A DNA stretch of 43,339 nucleotides from an uncultured Treponema sp. (GTDB taxonomy: Bacteria; Spirochaetota; Spirochaetia; Treponematales; Treponemataceae), in NCBI GenBank assembly GCA_905372235.1, contig CAJPOF010000014.1:1-43339 (forward strand), read 5' to 3'. Positions 7,760-14,297 of this stretch are shown here, piece after piece. The notes under the pieces are model-generated. The model was given only the letters and a program-made list of their open reading frames with translations, did not search any database and was not told where the DNA came from. The position numbers were made by a program, and so were the translations under genes. Position 1 is the first letter of the stretch, and each line of letters opens with the position of its first letter.

Positions 7760-8425
7760 ATGTCTTTGCATGAAGCCATGAAAGAACGCCACACGGTAAG
7801 AAAATATACCGATATACCGCTTTCCGATGTCCTTGAAAATCGGCTCATCGAAAGAGTGGAGGAAAACAACGCTCGTTTTAATCTGCACATAAGGTTAATA
7901 GAAAACAACGGAATTGTGCTTCCTTTCCTTACTAGAATTTTTGTTTCCAAAGGCGTGCGGAATTTCTTTTTGCTTTCCGGAAAAGATTGTCCGGCTCTTG
8001 AGGAAAATCTTGGATATTCTGGCGCGGATTTGATGTTGTACGCCCAGACGCTGGGGCTTAATACTTGGTGGATTGGCGGAACTTACAAACGAAAAGTATG
8101 CGAAAAACTCGCCCTCCAAGGAAACAAAGTCATCGGCATAATTGCTGTGGGTTACGGCAAAACCGAAGGAAAGCCGCACAGGTCAAAAAAGCCGGAGCAG
8201 GTTTCTTTTTATAACGGAACAGAACCCGAATGGTTCAGGCAGGGCGTTGAGGCGGCTCTTCTTGCGCCGACTGCAATGAACAGGCAGGCATTTTTCATAA
8301 GAGGTGAAGGTAATCAGGTTTCAATTGTTTCGAAAGGCGGCATTTACCAAGGTGCGGATTTGGGACTTGTAAAATACCATTTTTCGTTGGGCGCAGGAAA
8401 CAAGAATTTCGTTTGGAAACCTTGA
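7760..8425 (+). CDS. Nitroreductase-family (TM1586-like) flavoprotein
   Basis: This 221-residue FMN-dependent oxidoreductase is of the nitroreductase fold. The N-terminus SLHEAMKERHTVRKYTDIPL is the typical 'RRSVRxY' FMN-phosphate-binding start. GADLMLYAQTLGLNTWWIGG and GIIAVGYGKTEGKPHRSKKP are the middle and C-terminal signatures, and EAALLAPTAMNRQ provides the late 'APSxxNxQ' motif. Motif order and length fit the TM1586-like branch, where the APSxNxQ-like motif occurs late. The physiological substrate is unknown. ATG 7760 follows AAGAGG. The gene appears monocistronic, with a large inverted repeat 40 bp upstream. Confidence 0.88.
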   Translation: MSLHEAMKERHTVRKYTDIPLSDVLENRLIERVEENNARFNLHIRLIENNGIVLPFLTRIFVSKGVRNFFLLSGKDCPALEENLGYSGADLMLYAQTLGLNTWWIGGTYKRKVCEKLALQGNKVIGIIAVGYGKTEGKPHRSKKPEQVSFYNGTEPEWFRQGVEAALLAPTAMNRQAFFIRGEGNQVSIVSKGGIYQGADLGLVKYHFSLGAGNKNFVWKP

Positions 8426-8456
8426 CTTTCCCAAAACTTTGCCGCCGTTTTTATCT

Positions 8457-8524
8457 CGAGTTTGTTTAAACGCAAACTTGTATATTGACCGTACGTTCTT
8501 ACTTTGCTGCGAACGTGCCTAAAA
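8457..8524 (+). repeat. Double stem-loop repeat, copy 2 (upstream of hemerythrin remnant)
   Basis: This 68-nt element matches 10519-10586 without gaps at 55 of 68 positions. It has two hairpins: AGTTTG/CAAACT around TTTAAACG, and ACGTTC/GAACGT around a T-rich loop, separated by TATATTGA. It ends 51 bp before the hemerythrin start. Confidence 0.7.
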
Positions 8525-8575
8525 ATTTAATCGAAACTTGAAATTTTCTCTTTGACTTTTTATCAGAAGTACAAC

Positions 8576-8931
8576 ATGAGCGATGAAATTGCAAAAATTG
8601 AATGGAACGCTTCGTATCTTTTGGGCGTTCCGGAAATTGACCAGCAGCACAAACAGCGGATTTCAATAGCCAACGAACTTACGACGTTGCCACCGGCGAC
8701 GAAAACGTGTACGAAACTAAAATGCCTGTAATACTCAAAAAACTTACGGACTATACCGTGTATCATTTCAGCATGGAAGAGCCGCTTCAGAAAAAAATCG
8801 GATACGTCGGCTGCGAATCGCATAAAAACACGCACGACTTTTTTGTACGGGAAATCAATTTTCAAGTAAAAAAACTTGAAAACATGAACAAGGCGGATGT
8901 CTTGAACTTTTACAAGTACATCGTAAACTGA
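8576..8931 (+). pseudogene. Bacteriohemerythrin, disrupted by a one-base frameshift
   Basis: The frame from ATG 8576 begins MSDEIAKIEWNASYLLGVPEIDQQHK, the classic bacteriohemerythrin start with the first di-iron His of the QQHK motif, but stops after 51 residues. A second frame continues the family sequence without loss: YDVATGDENVYETKMP, then ILKKLTDYTVYHFSMEE, SHKNTHDFF and a final FYKYIVN, with stop at 8929-8931. The frames join at about 8679-8681, where CTT ACG would read CTT TAC if one T were restored. Joined, they give a protein of about 118-119 residues with the di-iron ligands (H; HFxxE; HxxxHDFF) present. Hemerythrins bind O2 through a di-iron centre and serve as oxygen sensors, carriers or scavengers. 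A real mutation and a sequencing error cannot be separated here. Confidence 0.88.
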
Positions 8932-9015
8932 GTTTTGACGCATATCGCAAAGGCGGACAGGCTTTGGGCTTGTCATATGAAGCACTGCGGAATGTAAATT
9001 CGGAAGGCAGTTAGA

Positions 9016-9375
9016 ATGAAAAAGATTTTTTTTATGTTGATTTTTGCGGCAGTTCTGATTTTTGTAAATTCAGCCTGCAAAAACAAGGACAAGCTTGAAG
9101 TCGACCTCATTTACAGCGCAACCTATGATTCCGATTCCGGAAAATCGCTTTTTGTAAGGTATTATTCTATTTCGGACGGAACACTTTTCTTCATAAAATT
9201 AAAAGGGCTTGGCGCAGAGGAACATACACTTCCGCAGGCGGTTTCTGCGTCAGGGTCAAGGTACACGGATTTTTTGAATTTTGAATGTCTTGTGAAAGGC
9301 GACGAAATGCAGGTGCTGGAACTTGATAGCGACGGCAACTGGAAGCCGATTTTTTCGGGCAGGGAACGGAAATAA
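9016..9375 (+). CDS. Predicted lipoprotein with MliC-like (lysozyme inhibitor) fold
   Basis: This is a 119-residue protein with a hydrophobic signal peptide ending FVNSAC, a relaxed spirochaete-type lipobox, so it is probably a lipoprotein. The C-terminal half has LPQAVSASGSRYTD and VKGDEMQVLE. These match the 'SASGxRYxDG...KGdeA' signature of the MliC/PliC family of C-type lysozyme inhibitors. The cysteine pair that closes the fold in E. coli MliC is absent; the first Cys position reads YSATYD. A role in blocking host lysozyme is therefore an inference from the motif only. ATG 9016 follows GGAAGG. It stands alone between the hemerythrin remnant and perR. Confidence 0.6.
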   Translation: MKKIFFMLIFAAVLIFVNSACKNKDKLEVDLIYSATYDSDSGKSLFVRYYSISDGTLFFIKLKGLGAEEHTLPQAVSASGSRYTDFLNFECLVKGDEMQVLELDSDGNWKPIFSGRERK

Positions 9376-9564
9376 TCTGCAGGACAGATTTGCGTTTCGG
9401 AGACGATTAAAGACTTACAAAAAAGCGATGCGTAAAAAGAGAGCGGGGCGTAAAAGTCAGGCGGCTCTTTTGCCAGAAAAGTCTTCGACAGAACGAATTT
9501 CTTACGGAAGCACAAAAAATCCTTCGAACAATTTTTTCTTTCCGGCGGGCTATAAATCTTCCTT

Positions 9565-9588
9565 AATTAGGAATAAGTCCTATTATCA
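9565..9588. promoter_or_regulatory. Imperfect palindrome upstream of perR, candidate PerR operator
   Basis: TAATTAGGA and TCCTATTA form an inverted repeat (one-base bulge) around ATAAG, just upstream of the -35 box at 9591. A/T-rich palindromes of this kind are typical of Fur/PerR sites. It is not a close match to the Bacillus Per box, so its assignment as an autoregulatory site is inferred from position. Confidence 0.4.
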
Positions 9589-9590
9589 GT

Positions 9591-9619
9591 TTGCTTTATT
9601 TCTCAATAAGGGCTATAAT
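9591..9619 (+). promoter_or_regulatory. Promoter of perR-sor operon
   Basis: TTGCTT (9591-9596), a 17-bp spacer and a perfect TATAAT (9614-9619) form a sigma-70-type promoter. Transcription would start near 9626, leaving a short leader that carries the AGAGG ribosome binding site (9629-9633). Confidence 0.7.
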
Positions 9620-9639
9620 TGTTCAAAAGAGGGAAAGGG

Positions 9640-10065
9640 ATGCAGGGAAGAAATTCCGCTCAACGCACACTGATTTTGTCTCTTATGGAAGGCAACGGCG
9701 ACCATCCGACTGCGGACGAGATTTACACCCGTGCAAGGCTTTTGGATTCGAAGATAAGCCGCGGGACTGTGTACAGAAATCTGAATCTTCTTTCGGAGCA
9801 GGGAATTATACGGAAAATCCAGATTCCAAATGCGCCCGACCACTTTGACAGTTATATGCATGAGCATTGCCATTTTCATTGCAGGGTGTGCAATCGGCTT
9901 TCGGACATCGATATGGCTGTGGACGAGCAATTCAAAAAAGTCGAGGAAGGACTGAATCGGCAGGGATTTAAATCCGTGACGCATGACATTGTGTTTCACG
10001 GAATATGTCCGGGCTGTTCAAATAAAGCAAAGGAGAGATCGGGAAATCTTTCCGAGGAGAACTAA
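9640..10065 (+). CDS. perR: Fur-family peroxide regulator (PerR-like)
   Basis: This is a 141-residue Fur-family repressor. The winged-helix region (about 1-62) includes SRGTVYRNLNLLSEQGII, the standard Fur DNA-recognition segment. The metal domain has His residues 76, 78 and 80, and two CxxC pairs (C81/C84 and C123/C126) for structural zinc. Asp70, in the segment DHFDSYMHEH, sits where PerR has its oxidation-supporting Asp and Fur has Glu, so the PerR assignment is favoured. ATG 9640 has AGAGG six bases upstream; a TTG at 9619 overlaps the -10 box. Its stop is two bases before the superoxide reductase start, so regulator and target gene are one operon. Confidence 0.85.
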   Translation: MQGRNSAQRTLILSLMEGNGDHPTADEIYTRARLLDSKISRGTVYRNLNLLSEQGIIRKIQIPNAPDHFDSYMHEHCHFHCRVCNRLSDIDMAVDEQFKKVEEGLNRQGFKSVTHDIVFHGICPGCSNKAKERSGNLSEEN

Positions 10066-10067
10066 TT

Positions 10068-10445
10068 ATGGATTTGAAAATTTTCAGATGCAAGAAGTGC
10101 GGCAAAGTTGTCGCAATGTTGAAGGGTTCTGCGTGCGACACGCTTTGCTGCGACGAAGCGATGAGCGAGCTTGTGGCAAATACGACGGAAGCCGCCGTTG
10201 AAAAACACGTTCCGGTTGCCGTGAAAAATGGCAATTTGGTGGAAGTGACGGTTGGTTCTGTGACGCATCCGATGGAAGAAAAGCACTTCATCGAATGGAT
10301 TGCGATTGTTTCAAATGACGGCTACCAGTTGAAGACTTTGGCGGCAGGCGAAGAGCCTAAGGCAAGTTTTGCGTTGAAGGACGGCGATGATTTGCAAAGG
10401 ACTTACGCCTATTGCAATCTGCACGGACTTTGGGCTACAAAATAG
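10068..10445 (+). CDS. dfx: Desulfoferrodoxin (two-iron superoxide reductase)
   Basis: This 125-residue cytoplasmic enzyme reduces superoxide to hydrogen peroxide without making O2. The N-terminal desulforedoxin-like domain keeps all four centre I ligands (C8, C11 and the C27-C28 pair). The catalytic domain has the centre II ligands H47 (in EKHVPV), H67 and H73 (in VTHPMEEKHF), C116 and H119 (in YCNLHGLW). It is thus the full two-iron form, unlike the one-iron neelaredoxin known from Treponema pallidum. It begins two bases after perR, and its ribosome binding site (GAGGAG) lies in the perR end. Electrons probably come from the rubredoxin domain encoded next downstream. Confidence 0.95.
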   Translation: MDLKIFRCKKCGKVVAMLKGSACDTLCCDEAMSELVANTTEAAVEKHVPVAVKNGNLVEVTVGSVTHPMEEKHFIEWIAIVSNDGYQLKTLAAGEEPKASFALKDGDDLQRTYAYCNLHGLWATK

Positions 10446-10477
10446 TCAGCCGAATTTTCTTTCTGTTTTATGGGAAC

Positions 10478-10518
10478 GGCAACAACAATCCTTACAAACG
10501 GCATGGCTTGTTGTTGCC
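10478..10518. other. Perfect 11-bp inverted repeat after the superoxide reductase
   Basis: GGCAACAACAA (10478-10488) is exactly complementary to TTGTTGTTGCC (10508-10518), with a 19-nt loop. It lacks a following U-run, and the double stem-loop repeat copy 3 begins immediately after it. Confidence 0.55.
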
Positions 10519-10586
10519 CAAGTTTGCTGAAACGCAAAATCATATATTGAACACACGTCCTTGCTTTGTTGCGAACGTGTCTAAAA
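10519..10586 (+). repeat. Double stem-loop repeat, copy 3 (upstream of flavoprotein-rubredoxin)
   Basis: This matches 8457-8524 at 55 of 68 positions without gaps. The first hairpin is weaker here (GTTTG/CAAA). The second has ACACGT and ACGTGT arms around a loop containing TTGCTTTGTTGCG. It precedes the flavoprotein-rubredoxin gene by 60 bp. Confidence 0.7.
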
Positions 10587-10589
10587 TGG

Positions 10590-10630
10590 GACTGTTGAAA
10601 AAGTAACCGACTTTTGAGGCAGTCTCTTTT
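10590..10630 (+). terminator. Terminator-like hairpin just before the flavoprotein-rubredoxin gene
   Basis: GACTG (10590-10594) and AAAAGT (10599-10604) pair with ACTTTT (10610-10615) and CAGTC (10620-10624), and TCTTTT follows. This may end the perR-sor transcript. Because it lies only 15 bp before the next start codon, it may also act as an attenuator. Confidence 0.4.
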
Positions 10631-10645
10631 ATGGGAGCAAATCTG

Positions 10646-11272
10646 ATGGATAAAAAGGCGATGTCCAGCCTTTCGTACGGGCTGTTTGTACTGGGAGCAA
10701 AAGATGGGGGCAATGTGAACGCCTGCATCACAAACACCTGTATGCAAGTGGCTTCCGAGCCTACAAGACTTGCAGTTGCCTCGATAAACTCAAACCTTAC
10801 CTGCGAAATGATAAAAAAGTCGGGGTATTTCAGTCTTTCCGTGCTGGACAAGACCTGCACCATGGATATCATCGAACGGTTCGGTTTTCAAAGCGGTCGG
10901 AACGTCCAGAAATTCAAGGATTTTGAGTACAAGACTGACAAAAATGGTTGCCCATACATTTTGACGCAAGCTTGTTCGGTTTTCAGTTGCAAGGTCGTTT
11001 CCTCAGAAAATCTTGGAACTCACACTCTTTTTGTGGCTCAGGTAGAAGACGCATGGGTCGCAAGTTCCAATGCGCCGATGACATACGCCGACTATCACAA
11101 CGAACTGAAACCGAAGGCAAATAAAGATTCCGGGCAGAACGACGGGCGAAAGATTGTCGGCTGGCGATGTAAGATTTGCGGTTACGAATATATGGGCGAA
11201 GAACTTCCCGACGATTTTGAGTGTCCTTTGTGCGGACACCCGAAAGAGGATTTTGAACCTATCTACGGATAG
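10646..11272 (+). CDS. Flavin reductase-rubredoxin fusion (high-molecular-weight rubredoxin)
   Basis: This 208-residue two-domain redox protein has an N-terminal flavin-reductase-like FMN domain (about 1-150, with CITNTCMQVASEPTRLAVAS). The C-terminal rubredoxin domain (about 160-208) has WRCKICGYEY and FECPLCGHPKEDF supplying the four iron Cys. In anaerobes such proteins pass electrons from NAD(P)H to superoxide reductase, flavodiiron proteins or rubrerythrin. ATG 10646 is preferred over the in-frame ATG at 10631, because GGGAG lies 8 nt before it and relatives begin MDKKA-like. Its place after perR-sor, with rubrerythrin 2 kb downstream, fits an oxygen-defence electron carrier. Confidence 0.9.
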   Translation: MDKKAMSSLSYGLFVLGAKDGGNVNACITNTCMQVASEPTRLAVASINSNLTCEMIKKSGYFSLSVLDKTCTMDIIERFGFQSGRNVQKFKDFEYKTDKNGCPYILTQACSVFSCKVVSSENLGTHTLFVAQVEDAWVASSNAPMTYADYHNELKPKANKDSGQNDGRKIVGWRCKICGYEYMGEELPDDFECPLCGHPKEDFEPIYG

Positions 11273-11589
11273 TTTTCCTAAAAGGCGGCGGACTTTTTAG
11301 AAAGGTCTGCTGTTTCTTTGTGGAAAAAACATAAAAAATTTGAAAGCGTTTTTAAGTCGCACCGCAAAAAAACGACTTCAGTTTTCCATCGGAAGCAAAA
11401 AGACCGATTAAAAAAACACAGCCGTTTTCTAAAATTTCCGACCAATTTTTTCATAAATCCGGATATTTAAACAAACCGAGAATCAAAAAAAATCATGAAA
11501 AATTTGCGAGCTTTTTTTATATTTAAGGTGCATAACCTTCGTTATTGGGTTATAATCTATACAATCTACTGTTATCGAGGTTTATATTT
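11273..11589 (+). promoter_or_regulatory. ldhA upstream region with -10 boxes and an inverted repeat
   Basis: This is non-coding and A/T rich. Near the gene, ATAACC (11532-11537) and GGTTAT (11548-11553) form a 6-10-6 inverted repeat. Its right arm overlaps a perfect TATAAT (11551-11556); a second -10-like TACAAT lies at 11560-11565. No strong -35 is present, which suggests activator dependence or a weak promoter. The rest of the spacer shows nothing recognisable. Confidence 0.45.
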
Positions 11590-12588
11590 ATGAAGATAGC
11601 TTTTTATGACACTCGCGCTTATGACAAAAGCGCATTCACCAAAGAAAACGAAACTTTCGGTTATGAAATTGATTTTTTTGATTTCAAACTGAACGAAAAA
11701 ACTGCTCTTACCGCAAACGGATATGATGCGGTTTGTGTATTCGTAAATGATGTTGTCAATTCTGAAGTAATCGACATTCTTAAAGGATACGGCATAAAGC
11801 TTGTAATCCTTAGATGCGCAGGTTTCAACAATGTTGACCTTGAGGCGGCAAAAGATGCGAACATCAAGGTTGTTCGAGTGCCGGCGTATTCTCCGCACGC
11901 AGTCGCCGAACATGCGCTCGCTCTTTTGATGTCGCTTACTCGCCATATTCCGCAGGCCTATCAGCGAACAAAGACATTGAATTTCAGTATCGAAGGACTT
12001 ACCGGTCGGGACCTTTATGGACTCAAGGGCGGAATTCTTGGAACAGGAAAAATCGGACAGATTATGGCAGGAATTCTTAGCGGACTTGGAATGGAAATTA
12101 TATGCTATGACCCGTTCCCGAACAAAGATTGGGCTGACAAAAATGGATTTTCGTATGTTAGTTTGGAAGAATTGTTCAAGGAGTGCGACGTTTTGAGCCT
12201 TCACTGTCCGCTTACGCCTGAGACAAAACATATCGTGAATCATGACAACATGAAAATGATGAAAGGCGATGCGGTAATCATCAACACCGGAAGAGGCGCA
12301 CTGATTGATGCAAAAGCGTTGGTTCATGCTCTCAAGCACAAGCACATAGGTGGCGCCGCTCTTGATGTTTACGAGGAAGAAAGCGCATTCTTCTTCAACG
12401 ACCATTCAACGGAAGTCATTACCGATGATGTTCTTGCAAGACTTTTGACATTCCCGAATGTGCTTATAACTGGACACCAGGCGTTCCTGACGACCACGGC
12501 ACTTTCGAACATTGCGGAAGTTTCTCTTTCCAACGTAAAAGATTTTATCGATGGCAAAGAACTTAAAAACGAAGTCAAGCTGAATTAG
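11590..12588 (+). CDS. ldhA: D-lactate dehydrogenase (fermentative)
   Basis: This 332-residue NAD-dependent D-2-hydroxyacid dehydrogenase of the LdhA type reduces pyruvate to D-lactate to recycle NADH. The Rossmann segment GGILGTGKIGQIMA lies mid-chain. The catalytic Arg is in NTGRGALID, the Glu in ALDVYEEES and the His in LITGHQAFLT. RCAGFNNVDLEAA and ESAFFFNDHS are characteristic of true D-lactate dehydrogenases rather than phosphoglycerate dehydrogenases. ATG 11590 has ATCGAGG upstream; the 15-residue in-frame extension would begin at the -10 box and is not likely. It is monocistronic with a clear terminator. Confidence 0.93.
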   Translation: MKIAFYDTRAYDKSAFTKENETFGYEIDFFDFKLNEKTALTANGYDAVCVFVNDVVNSEVIDILKGYGIKLVILRCAGFNNVDLEAAKDANIKVVRVPAYSPHAVAEHALALLMSLTRHIPQAYQRTKTLNFSIEGLTGRDLYGLKGGILGTGKIGQIMAGILSGLGMEIICYDPFPNKDWADKNGFSYVSLEELFKECDVLSLHCPLTPETKHIVNHDNMKMMKGDAVIINTGRGALIDAKALVHALKHKHIGGAALDVYEEESAFFFNDHSTEVITDDVLARLLTFPNVLITGHQAFLTTTALSNIAEVSLSNVKDFIDGKELKNEVKLN

Positions 12589-12612
12589 TTTTTAGACTTT
12601 CCTCAAGATTTT

Positions 12613-12643
12613 AAGCGATACCTAAATAGGTATCGCTTTTTTT
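12613..12643 (+). terminator. Intrinsic terminator of ldhA
   Basis: AAGCGATACCT (12613-12623) and AGGTATCGCTT (12628-12638) form a perfect 11-bp stem with a 4-nt loop. The right arm runs directly into a T tract (to 12643). It starts 24 bp after the ldhA stop. Confidence 0.95.
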
Positions 12644-12662
12644 GGGGAAAATTCATTTTGAA

Positions 12663-13250
12663 TCAAGGATTATTTTTTATGACTTCAAGAGAGCAGTCGC
12701 AAAGTCCTTTGAAAAAATCGCCGTTGTCATCGTAGGTTTTAAATTTTCCGCAGATGATAATTTCGTCGTAATTTTCCGGAGCGATTTTTATTTGTGCGAT
12801 TAGATTTTTTTGAAGCTGAAAGCCGAGCGTCTTGAAGCAACAGCCCGCCGTGTCGGGGAGCATACAGCCGAATATCGCGCCTTCGTCGGCAAAATCGATT
12901 TTTTCTTCTTCGGAAAAAAAATCATTGAATATATAAAAAAGCCCTTTCATCTTTACGATTTTTCCTTCGTACCTGGAAGGATTCAGTTCCATATCGGAAA
13001 GAATTGCGTTCGCCATTGTAAGGTTCATTTCCGAAAGATTCACGTCGATTTGGGATTTCCGTTTTGGGGCAGCTGAAAAAATCGGGATGCAGAACGCCAA
13101 AAACAAAAGCGATTGAACGGCAATTTTTTTAAGCAAAAAAAAAGGTGCTTTTTCAAAAAAGTTTTTTCCGCTACCACAAATGCTTTTTTTCTTCCGCCTG
13201 TATCGATTTTTGTCATGTTCCGTAAAATGCATCGTTCCGATTTTTGCCAT
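12663..13250 (-). CDS. Hypothetical exported or membrane-anchored protein
   Basis: This 195-residue protein has a long basic N-terminus (RYRRKKK), then one hydrophobic segment around residues 38-60 (FFLLKKIAVQSLLFLAFCIPIF) that would act as a signal peptide or anchor. The remainder is soluble. It has a strand-rich part RYEGKIVKMKGLFYIF that resembles an OB-fold strand pair, and several Cys (GCMLPDTAGCCF, LCDCS) that could pair or bind metal. No family is recognised. It is convergent with ldhA and divergent from rubrerythrin. No ribosome binding site precedes ATG 13250. A TAAAAT box (13257-13262) ends six bases before it, so it may be translated from a leaderless mRNA; a later start nearer the hydrophobic segment is also possible. 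Confidence 0.6.
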   Translation of the reverse strand: MAKIGTMHFTEHDKNRYRRKKKSICGSGKNFFEKAPFFLLKKIAVQSLLFLAFCIPIFSAAPKRKSQIDVNLSEMNLTMANAILSDMELNPSRYEGKIVKMKGLFYIFNDFFSEEEKIDFADEGAIFGCMLPDTAGCCFKTLGFQLQKNLIAQIKIAPENYDEIIICGKFKTYDDNGDFFKGLCDCSLEVIKNNP

Positions 13251-13345
13251 TTGTGGATTTTAATGCCTATCCGGCAAAATGCCTAGCCGTAAAAGAAAGA
13301 CCGATTGTATTTTCTGTGTTATCATTGTAGGCATAGGAGCATATT

Positions 13346-13912
13346 ATGGGATTAGAAGGAACAAAATCAGAGAAAAATCTTTGGACGGCGTTTGCGTGCG
13401 AATCGCAGGTAAGAAACAAGTACACCTATTTTGCCTCGATTGCAAAGAAGGAAGGCCATGACCAGATTGCCAAAATTTTTGAGGCAACGGCGAACAACGA
13501 AATGGAACACGCAAAATTGTGGTTCAAGGAATTGGGAAAACTCGGCGGCAACACAAACGAAAATCTTGAGGTTGCGGCAAACGGGGAAAACGACGAATGG
13601 ACTGATATGTACGAATCTTTTGCACAGGATGCGGAATCCGAAGGGCTTCCTGAACTTGCAAGGAAGTTTCGTGCAATTGCAGAAATCGAAAAACGTCACG
13701 AGGAACGCTTTAGGAATCTTCTAAAAAACGGATTTGCCGCAAAGAAGGGCAGGGCGGAAGGCGCAGGCGTAAAAATCTGGGAATGCAGACGATGCGGTCA
13801 TATCGTAACTGCTCCTGCACAGCCAAAATATTGTGAAGTTTGCGACCAGTATGATGTTCATTTTGAAGTGCAAGATGAAAACTATGACCTGAATCTTTCT
13901 TGGGGCGACTAA
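13346..13912 (+). CDS. rbr: Rubrerythrin
   Basis: This 188-residue peroxidase of anaerobes reduces H2O2 to water at a di-iron centre using electrons from rubredoxin. The ferritin-like domain (about 1-140) carries the ligands in FACESQVRNKY, ANNEMEHAKLWF (ExxH) and IAEIEKRHEERF (second ExxH). The C-terminal rubredoxin-like domain has ECRRCGHIV and KYCEVCDQ for the Fe(Cys)4 site. ATG 13346 follows ATAGGAGC. It completes the local oxygen-defence set with superoxide reductase and flavoprotein-rubredoxin. Its stop overlaps the tail of a minus-strand gene remnant by a few bases, and no terminator is evident. Confidence 0.95.
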   Translation: MGLEGTKSEKNLWTAFACESQVRNKYTYFASIAKKEGHDQIAKIFEATANNEMEHAKLWFKELGKLGGNTNENLEVAANGENDEWTDMYESFAQDAESEGLPELARKFRAIAEIEKRHEERFRNLLKNGFAAKKGRAEGAGVKIWECRRCGHIVTAPAQPKYCEVCDQYDVHFEVQDENYDLNLSWGD

Positions 13913-14136
13913 CGGGGTGCAAGGATTCCATGCAGACGTTCTCTAAACTTTTCTGCAACGACGGGAGCGTCTGCCTTGGCGTCACCCATGCATAATTTTT
14001 TGTGCGGATAAAAATCTTCGGGAACTTTGATTTTTTAAATTACGCTGACAAACTTGTTGGATGAACCCGTAAAATCAGCAGGATAGGCGGAAAAACTCAT
14101 CATTTCGGCAGCAAGCAGACGGAATTTGCCACTCAT
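13909..14136 (-). pseudogene. Remnant or interrupted short gene with in-frame stop
   Basis: Read on the minus strand from ATG 14136, a frame encodes 33 residues beginning MSGKFRLLAAEMMSFS, then a TAA (14035-14037). It continues in the same frame for 41 residues with good protein character (KVPEDFYPHKKLCMGD, then AEKFRERLHGILAP) to TAG at 13909-13911. The single nonsense codon inside an otherwise continuous 76-codon frame suggests a decayed gene, probably the C-terminal part of a longer one. The family is not recognised. It is tail-to-tail with rubrerythrin, overlapping its stop. Confidence 0.5.
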
Positions 14137-14297
14137 TCCCGATGTAAATTATCGACTATTATAGTGGGTTATAAAACATGAATCTGCAGTTTTATAGATT
14201 TATTCCTAATATACCGAATAGAATTGATTTTATAAAGATTTTGTACGTTTCAACCGTATAAGTTGAATTATTTTGACTTTTAGTCTATTATAATCGT
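14137..14297 (+). promoter_or_regulatory. A/T-rich promoter region of the AAA ATPase
   Basis: This is very A/T rich and non-coding. A perfect TATAAT (14289-14294) lies only three bases before the ATPase ATG; TTGAAT (14263-14268) and TTGACT (14273-14278) upstream are poorly spaced. If this -10 is used, the first ATG could not be translated from a normal leader. Confidence 0.4.

Noticed and set aside
9435..9471. Terminator after the MliC-like gene (AAAAGAG/CTCTTTT)
   Set aside because: Only a 7-bp A/T-rich stem with a 23-nt loop; too weak to list as a feature.
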